This document shows positions 1-9,791 of a DNA stretch of 21,110 bases, in pieces; within the stretch, counting starts at the first letter, position 1; every line of letters begins with the position of its first letter. Below the pieces are notes generated by a model. That model saw only the letters and a program-made list of their open reading frames with translations, made no database searches and was not told the DNA's origin. The translations under genes were made by a program, and so were the position numbers. The stretch spans positions 59,985-81,094 of the forward strand of contig MU657374.1 in assembly GCA_026770575.1 (NCBI GenBank), read 5' to 3'. Origin of the DNA: Pelagophyceae sp. CCMP2097 (lineage: Eukaryota > Sar > Pelagophyceae).

Positions 1-1150
1 ATCGAAGCGGCCGCAGAGACACAGACGAAAAGGACGAGGGGCCTTGCAAATACCACGCGAGGGACGGCGCGAGGTGCCTTCAGGAGCAGGGGTGGAATCG
101 GGTTTTCCCGAAACCCGCAGGTCGTGTTTTGGCCGACCCACCGTCCCATGCGCCGTCTCGTACCAGCCCGTTGGCGGTGCCTCTCCACAGACGTTGAGAC
201 GGTCCCGTGGACGGCGGCCCTAGTACGGGGCCGTCGGCGGGACCGTCGACGGGGCCCCTCGCGCGGTCCTCGACGTCTCTTTCGACGGTCCCTTTCGACG
301 CTTCCTCTTGGGTCCTTGAAAAGCTCTCCGGACGGAGCCTTGCAAGGCGGCGGTCGCTCGCCCGGCCTCTGCACGATCACTTACAAGGCCTGTTTGAAGG
401 GCTCTTAAAGAGCCCTCCGGACTGCCCCCCTGCAAGGCCTCTCTTTGGGTGCCACTTGCAAGGCCTCTGCGCTGTCGCTTGCCGCGAGTCGCGGGTCTGG
501 CCGTGGCCCGAACCCGAACCCGACCCAAAGATTCGGGTTTGGTCACGCGACTAACCCGCGACCCGAGGGTTTGGCACAAATTGAAAACCCGACCCGACCC
601 GAATACACGAATACACGGCCTTGCCAGGGCCTGTCCAAGATGCCTTCACAAGAGACTGCGCAAGGGCCCGTGCGAGAGGAAGCTCGTCAGGGCCCGCACT
701 AGCAACCTTGGGAGAGACCTTGCGAGGGGTCGTCCAAAAGGCGTCTTGGAACAAACCGCCCAGAGACCTCTTCGGGGCCCATACAAAGAGGCATGAGCCC
801 GTACGACAGACCGCATGCCCCGCACGGGCATTCCGAGGCCTTGCAAGAGTTTGTACGAAGGGCCTTGGAGCGCATCGTGCGAGAGACCCGCCCTCCGACT
901 GCACGGGGGGCCGTAAGAGATCACAGAGAGGGGCCGTCAAAGGGGCCGTACACAGGGCCCTGGCGAGGGACTTGTCAGGGTCCGTGCGAGGAGCCTTGAA
1001 GGGGGCTGTAAGAGCGCTGTTCGTCGTGGCAGCTTGCAAGCGCCCTTAAAAGAGACCTTGCAAGTGACCGTGCAGAGGCCTTGCAAGCGACCGCAAAAGA
1101 GAAGCGTCCGTCTAGAGGGCTTTTCAAGGGCCCGGGTAAGGATGGTCTTG
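1..1150. repeat. Degenerate array of palindromic CCTTGCAAGG-type motifs
   Basis: The stretch is filled with variants of a short palindromic motif built around CTTGCAAG next to GGCC, GACC or GGGCCC, at irregular spacing of roughly 25-35 bp. Several frames are open only because the DNA is GC-rich. None gives a recognisable protein, and the encoded peptides are Arg/Pro/Gly-rich noise. A segment at about 345-403 is the inverted complement of about 1040-1095, so the array is organised as two facing halves. I read it as non-coding repeat DNA, possibly a decayed fold-back element. Confidence 0.6.
500..612. repeat. CCCGA-rich tract at the centre of the array
   Basis: Runs of CCCGAA and CCCGAC occur at 507-526 and again near 587-602. 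A perfect 7-bp hairpin (AACCCGA at 517-523 with TCGGGTT at 533-539) lies between them. It sits between the two inverted halves of the surrounding repeat array. It resembles a G-rich telomere-like or quadruplex-capable sequence on the minus strand, but the unit is too irregular to call a telomere. Confidence 0.4.
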
Positions 1151-1192
1151 CACGGGCTCGAGTCTCGCACCCATGAGCCCACATGGCATCCC

Positions 1193-2107
1193 TCAACCAT
1201 ATGGGATTGCCCGAAAAAGCGGACGCTGTTTAAAAGTACCTTTTGCGTCTGCGTTGACAAGCGTGGCGTGCTTCCTGCCTGCAAAGAAACTGCGTCGCGG
1301 TGTCGCGATTTCGTCGCGCGCGCAACTCGGAGAAAGGCACTCTCGAGACTCGTCACGCACCGCATTCCGCGCCGACTGCTGAATGACCGCGTCGCCGTTC
1401 ACGTTGCCGCCCGCGCCCGCGGCGGCAGCCGCGACCGCGACGACCGCGGCGCCGCCGCGCCGCCCGGACGCCAGGGACTCGAGCTGAGACAAATCGAGGA
1501 CGCCTTTTCCTAACGAAGACGAGCCCTCGACAGTCACGTCCAACTCGAACGAGGGCTCGCCCGGCGCCGCGACATTGCCCGCGCCGTCTGACTTTAACGC
1601 GCCGGCCCAATCGACGTGGATGCCCGACGAACCTTCGATTCTCCGAGACTTGGTCGCCGCCCCTGCAACGACGACGTCCGGCGCCGCGCGCCTGCGATGC
1701 CACCGGGTCGCCGGGGGCACTTCGGTCGCAGGCCACGGTCAAGGCGCCGTACGAAAAGAGGAAGGCCGAGTTGGCGTGGAAGACTGACTTTTCGATTCTC
1801 CGGTCGGCGTCCTCCGCCTCTTGCATGGCGGCGTCCTGCGCCACTTGCATGCGGTCTGCCGCCTCGCGCCTACGATGCCACCGTCCGGGTCGCAGAAAGC
1901 GCCTCGGTCGCAGGCCACGGTCAAGAAGCCGTACGATTCGATAAGTCCCGAGCCGATGCGCTCTTCGTTAGACGTCGCCGTTGCAGCCAATCGTACTTGG
2001 ACCCGCTGCGCACTGCCCCCCCGTCCGGCGTTCTTCCGTGGCATGGCGCGCGCGCGCGGGCGTCGCGCTGCCCCCCAACGCCGCGTGCGTACGGCCGTGT
2101 TCCACAA
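1193..2107 (-). CDS. Possible repetitive protein-coding segment, unrecognised
   Basis: On the minus strand a frame open from 1720 to 1193 reads like protein (for example SSGIHVDWAGALKSDGAGN and PSFELDVTVEGSSSLGKG). Upstream frames contain two related stretches, SYGFLTVACDRGAFCDPD and SYGALTVACDRSAPGDP. Each copy is followed by a conserved stretch containing GCATCG[T/C]AGGCGCG, which may include splice sites. I could not find one set of splice sites that keeps every segment in frame, so exon boundaries, start and stop are unknown. No family is recognised. It may be a multi-exon gene with duplicated exons or a decayed gene. The given span is approximate. Confidence 0.28.
1634..1945. repeat. Tandem duplication, period about 157-182 bp
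   Basis: The block around 1691-1755 (GATGCCACC, then GTCGCAGGCCACGGTCAAG and CCGTACGA) recurs at about 1870-1937. TTCGATTCTCCG occurs at both 1634 and 1791. Spacing between matching points ranges from 157 to 182 bp, so the copies have gained insertions and deletions since duplication. Confidence 0.7.
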
Positions 2108-2565
2108 AACTTCGTAGGGCGTTTTCTAAGATATTGTTTTGTAATTGCATCCTCGAGAAACGTTTCGCATGGTCGGGGACCTTTTACAGCGCGTTCTAAA
2201 ACAAGGTCCAGCGCGGCGCAGCCACCGACGCGCAGCGCGCCGCAGCGCAGCGCCAGCCGCGAACGCCACATTTTTCAAACTAAGCGATGCCGCCGCAGCC
2301 GCGTCCGGCGCCACCGCGGCGCCTCGCTCCGATGGACGTGTCGTACCGCGACGGGGAAAGGTTACTGTTCGCCGCTAATGTGTGTAAGGACCGCAAGCAA
2401 ATCCTCCGAGCAACCTCGTCCTGGCAGGTACGAGCGTCTTCGCTGAAATTTCCCGATAGAATCGTCCGAGCCAAGCCCAGCTGGCCAGCTTCCACGACGC
2501 GCGGCGTGGCCCAGGAGGCGAACCACCCAGACACGCTTTGAAGCGGCTGGCACACGGACTCAGAG
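2108..2565. other. Spacer and 5' region of the phosphatase gene; no gene recognised
   Basis: This stretch contains short open frames on both strands, including an ATG-led plus-strand frame at 2287-2541 with no recognisable motif. I see no RNA gene or clear promoter element. It probably holds the 5' untranslated and promoter region of the phosphatase gene starting at 2566. Confidence 0.4.
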
Positions 2566-3943
2566 ATGCGGCTGCTGCTGGCCGTCGCCTGCGTCTGCGG
2601 CGTCGCCGGCCTGGGCAAGCGCCCTCCCGCGTCGTCGGACGACGAGCTGCCGGGAGGCACGATGCGCCTGGGGAGCAAGCGCTTGTACACGCCCTTCGAC
2701 CTGCCCGCCTTGGCGCCCTTCATGCACCGCGGCCTGCCGCCAACGCAAGAGTGCCCGACAAAGTACCTGGCCGCCGTGTCGAGGTGCGTTTCACGCGATG
2801 GAGCATTTTTGAGGACGAGCGGGACATGGTCGAGGGTCAAGTTCGTTTCGAGCCTTTGCGACCGTCGACGAGGGGCCTCGCAGGCACGGCGCGCGCTTCC
2901 CGACGGCGGGCAAGTGGCGGCTCCTCGAGGGCCTCCTCGACGAGGAGTGCGGCGCGTCGGCGCGCGGCGCAGAAGCGGCGGCGTGGTGCACCTCGACGCG
3001 CGCTGCGCTCGCCAGCGGCGCGGCGCCGGGCGACCTCGCGCCGCAGGGCCGCGCCGAGCTGCGTGAAATGGCGCAGCTCGTCGCCGCGCGCTTCAACGCG
3101 ACGCACCTGGGCGCGGCGTTCCCGCTGGCCGAAGCGCGCGTGTGGACGACTTCGTCGCAGCGAACGCAGGATTCGTGCGCGAGCTTTGTTTTAGAGGCGT
3201 GGCCCGGGTTTCCGGGTGGGGCGGCGCTGTGCGCGGGCGCCGTAAACGACGCGCTTTTGCGGCTCGGGTCGCGCGGCAAGGTCGGCGCCGACTTTGGCGA
3301 CGCCCGACTCGTCCGCGCGCCGCGTCGGGCAAACTGAAACGGCGAGGCGCGAGAGTCATCGCGGAGACCCGAGAGTCATCGCAGAGGCGAGTGCCTTTCG
3401 GCCGTCCGACCGCCGTTGCCCCGCTAGGTGGCGTGCCAGCTCGATGCGACGCTGCGGCCGAGCCAGGTCGCCGACGCGGCCTGGGGCTACGCCTGCGGCG
3501 ACCTGCTGCGCGGTTCCGCCGTGGCCGTCGTGGCCGAGGACGAGGAGGCGCACCGCTTCTTCGCGCGCGGCGCGCTCGGCCCGGAGCTGCGGAGCAGCGC
3601 GGGGCCGCTCCTTCGCGAGATCCACGCCGCCCTCGCGGGGCGGCCGGCGCGCCTCGACCTCTTCTTCACGCACGACTCGACGCTCGCGCCGCTCGTGGCC
3701 CTCGTGGGCCTCTTCAACGTTTCGGACCTGCCGCCGGCGCAGTCGCAGGCGGCCAAGCTCTTCCCCTTTGCGAGCCGATTGTTCGTCGATCAACGAGAAT
3801 GCGGCCCGATCGTCCTCGAGTACAACGGCGCCGCGCTCCGAATCTTCGACGACTTGGCGCATTTCGAAGCGACCTACGCGCAGTTTTTGCACCTCGGCGT
3901 GCCCTGCGGCCTCGGAGACGTATGCACCGAGCCACGAGTTTAA
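2566..3943 (+). CDS. Secreted histidine acid phosphatase (MINPP-like)
   Basis: Three exons (2566-2783, 2884-3280, 3428-3943) give 376 residues. Residues 1-17 (MRLLLAVACVCGVAGLG) form a signal peptide, so the enzyme is probably secreted or lysosomal/vacuolar. Joining exons 1 and 2 rebuilds the phosphatase signature RHGARFPTAGKW at residues 73-84, whose His is the phospho-accepting nucleophile in this superfamily. Exon 2 carries SSQRTQDSCASF, close to the equivalent block of inositol polyphosphate phosphatases. Exon 3 carries THDSTLAPL (His287, Asp288), the acid/base HD motif, and PFASRLF. Introns are 100 nt (GTGCGT...CAG, phase 2) and 147 nt (GTCGGC...TAG, phase 0). The HD motif is typical of ordinary acid phosphatases, whereas animal MINPP has HAE, so phytate specificity is uncertain. 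Confidence 0.85.
3351..3382. repeat. 20-bp direct repeat inside intron 2 of the phosphatase gene
   Basis: GAGAGTCATCGC occurs at 3351-3362 and again at 3371-3382, a period of exactly 20 bp, with similar flanks. It lies wholly inside the proposed 147-nt intron, which supports the stretch being non-coding. Confidence 0.7.
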
Positions 3944-3996
3944 TCGCCACTCCTCCTCCGTCGCCCACTGGCACCGTGGAGCTGCTGGGATGCCGA

Positions 3997-4033
3997 GGCA
4001 GACACCGGGGCAGACACCGGGGCAGACACCGGG
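3997..4033. repeat. 12-bp tandem repeat, three copies
   Basis: The unit GACACCGGGGCA repeats from 4001 with a period of 12, and the third copy is degenerate. It lies 3' of the phosphatase gene in the spacer between two convergent genes. Confidence 0.85.
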
Positions 4034-4167
4034 TGCCCTCGGGACCTCTCTCAAGGGACAACCCCACGCATGACCTGCGGCGCGCCCTGCCTTGACGCGG
4101 ACGCCGCGACGTTTAGCAGCCGCGCCAACGCGACGGCGTAAAGGCCATGTCGGACCGCCGCCGACTA

Positions 4168-4274
4168 CCCTCCAACGCCGCTCGGATTGCCACCCTCCGG
4201 CGCCGCTCGATGCGCAGTCTCGGCTGCTTTCTTGGATCAGGTGGTTTTTCACCCTCCGGCGCCGCTCGGATTGC
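4168..4274. repeat. Three dispersed copies of a roughly 23-bp motif
   Basis: CCCTCCGGCGCCGCTCG followed by GATTGC or similar occurs at 4168-4190, 4193-4213 and 4252-4274. The rest of the spacer 3944-4476 shows no convincing gene. It holds the 3' ends of the phosphatase gene (plus) and the acidic protein gene (minus). Confidence 0.75.
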
Positions 4275-4476
4275 GAGTGCGACTCCTCGCACGACGATAC
4301 GAAAAACTCTGGGGAGGGGATGGCGCGGCAGCCGTGTGCGTGCGGACACGGCACGGCCTTGCCGCCTCCCCCTCCCTTTGATCGCGTCGTCACGAGGTGT
4401 TTGTTAGTGTCGCCTCGAGGTGTGAATTCCTGCTCGCGCTGGGCTGTGCGGCTCCCGTTTCGGCGCTTGGTCCACG

Positions 4477-7400
4477 TCAGCCGCGCGAGTTGCGCGTCCG
4501 TCGCGAAGTGGTGAGGATGTTTGACGTGTCGAGGTCCGTGATGTTCTGCACCGCCGGCGCCGCCGGCTTCACCAGGCGCGTGGACCGGCGCGTCGGCGAT
4601 CGTGGCGGCGATGCCGACTCCTGCCGCGACGCAGACGACCGCCGCGACGCACCAGGCGCGTTGGACGCATCCTACAAAGTCGCGCGTCCGGCAAAGCACT
4701 TTGGGGCGTCCATGCAGTCGAGACGCGCACCGAGGACCGCTTGTCCGTCGCCGTTTCGAGGGTCTCGCGCTGAGAGAGCCGCTTGGCCGCGGCCGCGGTG
4801 TGGACGGGGGGTTTGCTGTTGCGGTCCGAGACGCGCATGCGCCGGAGGACCGCGGGCGCGGGCGCCTTGGGCGGCTTCTGCTCCGAGACGCGCGTCGACC
4901 GGCGCGTCGCGACGGTCGGCGGCGGCGGCTCGTCGCGCGAGTTGGACTGCGCGTTTTCGTCGTTCTCCGATTCGTCGGCCTCCACAGCGTCGTCATCCGC
5001 AGCCTCGTCTGCCTCAGAAGCCTCGTCGGCCTTCGCAGCCTCGTCGGCCTTTGCAGCCTCGGCCTTCGCAGCCTCGTCGGGCTCTGCAGCCTCGTCGTCG
5101 TCCGCAGCGTTGGCGTCATCCGCAGCCTCGTCGGCCTCAGCAGCCTCGGCCTTCGCAGCCTCGTCGGACTCCACAGCCTCGTCGGACTCCGCAGGATCGT
5201 CGGCCCCATCGTCGTCCGCAGCCTCATCGTCATCCGGCGCCTCGTCGATCGGCCGCGACGCGCCCCGGGGACGCGGCGTGCGCCCCGGCGAGGCGCGGTC
5301 GTCCGCAGCATTGGCGTCATCCAGCGCCTCATCGGCCTCCGCAGCCTCGTCGGCCTTCACAGCCTCGTCGTCCTCCGCAGCCTCGTCGTCCTCCGCAGCC
5401 TCGTCGTCATCCGGCGCCTCGTCGATCGGTCCCGACGCACCTTTGCGACGCGGCGTGCGCCCCGGCGAGGCGCGGTCGTCCGGCAGCGCGCGCTTGTCGA
5501 GCGAGGCGCGCCGGTCGAGGCAATCGGCGAACTCTGCGTCTTCGTCGTCCTCGCCGGGCTTGTCGTCCGGCGGTGCGTCGTCGACCATCATCGCGTCGTC
5601 GTCGTCGTCGAGGGCGGGACTCGTGTCGTAGAATTCCTGCTCCGCGGCCGCGCCGCCCGCCGGCGCATCGTCGGCGGCGGCGTCGACGTCGGCACTCTCG
5701 CCGCCCGCCGCCGCGACGTCAGCGCCCTCGTCGACTTCGACGTCGGCGCCCTCGGCGCCCCCGGCGCCCTCGGCGTCCATGTTGCCCTCGTCGCCCTCAT
5801 CGCCCGCAGCGTCGCCCGCAGCGTCGTCAGCGCCCGCGGCGTCGTTGCCGGCGTCGCCGCGCGGCTCGGCAGCCGAACCGCCGCCACCCGGAGCCGGCGC
5901 GTCGTCGCCGGACCCGTCATCGTCCTCGCGCCGGTCTCCTTCGGAAAAAACTGCATCCTCGGCCTCGGCCTCGTCATCGTCCTCGTCGTCTTCCGCGTCT
6001 GGCAGCTCGGCGTCTTCTTGCGCGTCGTCTGCGTCTCCGCGCGCTTCGCCGGCGGGCGCGTCCGCTTCCTCGCCGCTCGCGGGCGCGTTCGCGGCCTCGA
6101 CGCTCGCGTCGTCGGTCAAGTCGCCTTCGACGCCCATGTCTTCCGCCACCACGGCGCCCGCGGCAGCGTCGGCAGCGTCGGCAGGGCCGTCGACGCCAGC
6201 CTCGTCCACGTCGTCCATCTCCGATCGCTCGTCCGGGTCGTCGTGGCGGTCGTCGACGACGTCGGCGTCGTCGAGGTCGAGGTCCTCGTCGCTGTCGGCA
6301 GCGTCGTCGAGGTCCTCGTCGCCGTCCGCTTGCTCCGTCGGCTGCTCGGCGAGGAGGCCCGCGGCCTTGTCGTCGTCGGCCACGTCGAGGGCCTCGGCCT
6401 CTTCGTCGCCGGCCACGCCCCCGGCCCCTGCGCCAGCCTCGACAGCCCGCGCCGCATCGTCGTCCTGCGCTGCGTCCTCGTCGGCGTCGTTGACGACGGC
6501 GTCGACGTCGATGTCGTCAACGGCGTCGTCGACGTCGATGTCGTCGTCGAGATCATCGTCGACATCGTCGTCGTCGTCATCGTCGTCGTCGTCGTCATCG
6601 TCGCCGCCGCCGCCGCCGCCGAGGTCGTCGCCTCCTCGCTGCAGCGGCTGCTTGGCGACCGCCGCCTCGGCTTCGTCGTCGTCGGCCGCGTCGTCGGCCG
6701 GCTCGTCGGCCTCGCCCTCGCCGTCGTCGCCTTGGTCGACGTCCTCGAGCGCCGCGCCGACGACGGCGTCGTCAAAGTCATCCTCATCCTCGTCGTCTTC
6801 GACGCGCACGGCCGGCGACATCTCCGAGGCCTCGTCCGGGGACTCGCCGTCGTCCGGCGACTTGCCGTCGTCCGATGAGAAGGCGAGCTGCGGCGCAAAT
6901 GCAGCGGCGTCGTCGGCGACGCCCTCCTGCGCCTCCGCCCACTGCGGCGCAGGCGTCATCTCGACGGACTGCTCGTCTCCGTCGTCGTCGTCGTCGTCGC
7001 TGACGTCGTCGTCGTCGTCATCGTCGTCGTCGTCGTCGTCGTAGTCGTCCTCGGGCGAGACGACCTCGGCCTCGAGCGAGGTGGCGTCGTCGTGCTCCAT
7101 GGCGTCGACGACGTGCGACGCGACGGGGCTCGGCAAGTCGTCGACGGCCATGGCCTCGTCGTCGTCCTCGTCGTCGTCCTCGATGCGCACCACGGACGGC
7201 TGCGGCGACTCGGCCATCTCCTCGTCGCCGTCGTCGGGCGGCGCCGCGTCGTGCGGCGCTGCGACGTCGACGAAGTCGCCGCTGCCGCCGCTGGCGAAGT
7301 CGTCGCCGCTGCCGCCGCCGCCGCCGCTGCCGCCGCCGTCGTCGCCCGCGCCGCCGTCGTCGTCCGGCGCATCCTGCGGCGGCCACGGCGTCGGCACGGC

Positions 7401-9190
7401 GCCCCAGAAGATGGCCACCGCCGGTGGGGCGGCCGCGTCCGGGGTCCGGCCGCCGGCGTCGCCGTCGGGCGCGCCGTCGTCGCCGTCGGGCGCGCCGTCG
7501 TCGGGCGTGTCGCCGTCGTCGGGCGCGTCGTAGTCGTCAAAGCTTGTCGCGTCGAAGCGGCGCTTCGCCGCCGCCGCCGCCGCGGGCGCCTCGTCGAGGA
7601 GCGCCGCGCGGATGCACGGTGGCAGCGCCTGCGCGGCGAAGCGCGCCGTCGCGGCGACGCGGCCGCCGGCGGGCGCGCCGCGCGCGGCGACGACGGCGGC
7701 GGCGACGCGGCCGCGGTGCAGCGCCACGCCGACGCGCGCCGCGCGCGCGCGCGCGCGGTCCGCCGGCGCCGCCGAGCGCGCCGCGAGGAATTCGTCGAGC
7801 GCCGCCTCCTCTGCTCGGCTGAGGGCTACGTCGAGGAGCGCGCCGTGCTGGCCCGCGTCCCAGAGCGCGGCGAAGACGCGGCGCCGCGCGGCGCCGACGC
7901 CCGCCGCGCCGCGAAGCGCCTCGAGCGCGCGGTGCGGCCTGCCCAGCGCGAGCTGCGCCGTCGCTGAAACTGCCGCAAACTCCTACGCGCGCCGCGGTCC
8001 GTCGCCCGCTCGGCAGCCGCGTCCCCAGAGGGCCGCCCAGCGCACCGTCGTCGCGAGCGCGTCGGTCTGCATGAGCGCGATGCAGGCGAGCGCCTCTTGC
8101 GGCGCGGACGCGGCGAGGCGCGCGATTCGCCGCGCGACGAGGAGGCGCTTGCGCTCGTCGCCGCGCCAGGCCTGGCGCTGCTTCGACGCGGCGTCGCAGG
8201 CGAGGCGCGTCGCGAACGCCACAGTGCGCGCGACGGCGGCGCCGGGGCCGGCCGGCGCGGCGGCTGCCTCGGCGCGGAGGCCGTCGGCCCAGTCAAGGAG
8301 CCATGCCACCTCGGCATCGTGCGGCGCTACGCCGGCGGCGGCGCAGACATCGCGTAGCGCGTCGCGGCCCGCCGCCGCCGCGTCGGCGGCGGCGCCCGGC
8401 GGCACGGCGCCGCAGGCCTCGTACGCGGCGCGGTCCGCCTCGGCGTAGGCCAACAGCGCCGCCGCGGGCCCGGCGCGCTCCGCCGCCGCGCCGCGCGGCA
8501 CGTGGGCCGCCTCGGGCGGCGCCCCGGACGGCGCCGCGTCCGAGACGAGGGCGCGCACGTCGAGGTGCGGATAGGCCAGCGGCTCGCCCGTGGCGTCGCC
8601 GTCGCGGGCGTGCGCGGCGAGCACGAGCGACTCGAGGAGTGGCGCGCCGTCGGCGGCGTCGGCGCGGCAGGCGCGCCGGCGCGCCGCGTACCGCGCGGCG
8701 ACCCAGCGCCGCCGCGGCGCGTCGCCGCCCAGGACTTCGCGCTGCCGCCGCCGCGCCGCGCGGAGCCACACCGCCAGGCGCAGCGCCGCCACGAGACGGG
8801 CCGCGTCGTCGCGCAGAGCCCCCAGCTGCGTCGCCGCCTTGGCCCACGCGCGCTCCGCCAGCGGCTCCTACGACGGCGGGCGGTACGCGCGCGGGCGCCT
8901 CGAGGACCTTTCGGGCATCGACGCCGGCGGGGCACGTCCTTGCGCGGCGAGGCCACCGAGGCGAGGATGCGCGCGGCCAGGAGCTCTGCGCCGCGGCTGC
9001 GCTCGAGGGCGTCCCAGAGCGCGTCGTCGTCGGCGGCGGCGTCGCCGGCGGCGGCCCAAGCCGCCTCGAGCTGCGCGCCGCCGTGCGCGCGCAGGCTCGC
9101 CACCTCGCGCTCGCAGAAGTCGACGTGCAGCCGCCACTGCTGCCGCAGCTCCGCCTCGCCGACGCGCGCGCGCCGCAGAGCCTCGGTCAT
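4477..9190 (-). CDS. ELYS-like helical domain with long acidic linker and basic TRRSTR tail
   Basis: Four exons: 9190-8957 (or -8936), 8867-8046, 7952-4731 and 4620-4477, all phase 0, giving about 1473 residues (1480 with the alternative donor). Introns are about 89 (or 68), 93 and 110 nt; the last two start GTGCGC. The first 440 or so residues are Ala-rich helices. The segment across exons 2-3 (LALGRPHRALEALR, then LLDVALSRAEEAALDEFL and VGVALHRGRVAAAVVA) matches the spacing of the ELYS/MEL-28 nuclear-pore-assembly fold as I know it. A linker of roughly 900 residues is packed with Asp/Glu/Ala. The basic tail has two TRRSTR motifs, one on each side of the last intron, which suggests chromatin binding, as in ELYS. 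No beta-propeller is present. The tail and exon structure are well supported; the ELYS label is inference, and another acidic nuclear protein is possible. Confidence 0.65.
5218..5482 (-). repeat. Two copies of an 88-bp block in the acidic linker
   Basis: Positions 5218-5305 and 5395-5482 are near-identical, 177 bp apart, and encode DRASPGRTPR followed by a variable pair, GAS, and PIDEAPDDDEAA. Between and around them the protein is a degenerate repeat of D-E-A-A-(D/E/K)-A-D units, pointing to growth of the linker by tandem duplication. Confidence 0.85.
6480..7050 (-). repeat. GAC/GTC trinucleotide-rich tract encoding Asp runs
   Basis: Dense (GTC)n repeats on the plus strand encode long Asp runs on the minus strand. 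The longest are around 6560-6605 and 6980-7047. The reading frame stays open throughout, so the tract is coding. Open frames on the opposite strand here (Ser-rich or Val-rich) are by-products of the repeat. Confidence 0.8.
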
Positions 9191-9232
9191 CGAGTCCTCC
9201 GCAGGCCTTCGCCTTTTGCCCGAACCGAAAGA

Positions 9233-9248
9233 CTCTCTCTCTCTCTCT
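9233..9248. repeat. (CT)8 microsatellite upstream of the ELYS-like gene
   Basis: An uninterrupted CT run, read as GA on the minus strand, lies about 43 bp upstream of the proposed ATG at 9190. GA/CT tracts are common in 5' leaders and promoters, so it could be part of that gene's start region. Confidence 0.7.
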
Positions 9249-9255
9249 ATGGACC

Positions 9256-9316
9256 CACAAACTAGAAGCAGGGCCTCACTCTTCTCACAAAGTAGAAGCA
9301 GGGCCTGCACTCTTCT
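9256..9316. repeat. 30-bp tandem duplication
   Basis: CACAAA, TAGAAGCAGGGCCT and CACTCTTCT occur in this order at 9256-9285 and again at 9286-9316, with one inserted base in the second copy. It is in the intergenic stretch between the ELYS-like gene and the tRNA, where I see no protein gene. Confidence 0.85.
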
Positions 9317-9591
9317 GCGGCGGCACTGCTGCGTGTTGCCACAACGTCGAATACCATTCGACCGCCGCGTCTGGGCTTTTTTCGTGCCTGTATCGCTCCG
9401 CCGCAGAGGCACCCCACCCCGGACGCAACTCCGAACTTCGCGCAGTCTGCGGCGCAGACGATCGTCGGCCGATTCGTCGGGTCCACATTGCAATTACGGG
9501 GACTAAAAATGGCGTTTAAATAACAAATCGATTCTGCTGTCATGAATCCATAACTACATTTCGGCGATTGGTCGGTCTGTTATGGATCAAG

Positions 9592-9664
9592 GATTTCTTG
9601 GCGTAGAGGTCATCGCGTTTGTCTTACACACAAAAGGTCGCGGGTTCGATCCCCGCAGAGATTA
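9592..9664 (+). tRNA. tRNA-Val (anticodon UAC)
   Basis: The 73 bases fold as a standard eukaryotic tRNA. The acceptor stem GATTTCT pairs with AGAGATT (including G-U pairs), and the D-arm starts at GCGT. The anticodon stem TTTGT/ACAAA encloses the loop CTTACAC with anticodon TAC, and the T-arm is GCGGG-TTCGATC-CCCGC. The discriminator is A and no CCA is encoded. The internal Pol III promoter is present as A box TGGCGTAGAGG at 9599-9609 and B box GGTTCGATCCC at 9643-9653. The anticodon reads GUA valine codons. It has no intron. The flanks are distinctly AT-rich compared with the neighbouring genes. Confidence 0.93.
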
Positions 9665-9666
9665 TC

Positions 9667-9671
9667 TTTTT
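9667..9671 (+). terminator. RNA polymerase III terminator
   Basis: A TTTTT run begins two bases after the tRNA discriminator base, the usual Pol III stop signal. A longer T run (eight Ts) follows at about 9698-9705 as a possible back-up. Confidence 0.8.
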
Positions 9672-9791
9672 GATGGAAGATGGAAGTCACCACATCTTTT
9701 TTTTGATTATTTTTGACTCTTATTGAACAATTTAGACTTTATCAGATCCATCTTATCGTTATTTTTATTTTTGCCCCTATTATTTTAAAAG

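Noticed and set aside
500..612. Telomere-like CCCGAA/CCCGAC repeats
   Set aside because: The unit is irregular, short and internal, with inverted repeats around it, so it is not a chromosome end.
1..1050. Several 85-160 codon open frames on both strands in the repeat array
   Set aside because: They overlap one another, are Arg/Pro/Gly-rich, follow the repeat motif and carry no recognisable domain.
4477..4700. Minus-strand frame with an apparent membrane segment (AWCVAAVVCVAAGVGIAATIA) near the end of the acidic gene
   Set aside because: Most of it lies in the 4621-4730 intron or is an off-frame reading of the last exon, which in the spliced frame gives the TRRSTR tail.
4397..6878. Long plus-strand open frames opposite the acidic gene (Arg/Pro-rich and Val-rich)
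   Set aside because: They are by-products of the Asp/Ala/Glu repeat on the minus strand; composition is extreme and no motif appears, while the minus frame joins to family-like exons.
5779..7044. Ser/Ala-rich plus-strand frame of over 400 codons
   Set aside because: It is the third-frame reading of the GTC/GAC repeats. Poly-Ser is the expected shadow of poly-Asp.
7740..7757. Suspected frameshift in a CG-dinucleotide run in the acidic gene
   Set aside because: Recounting shows that exon 3 (7952-4731, 1074 codons) is in one continuous frame through the run.
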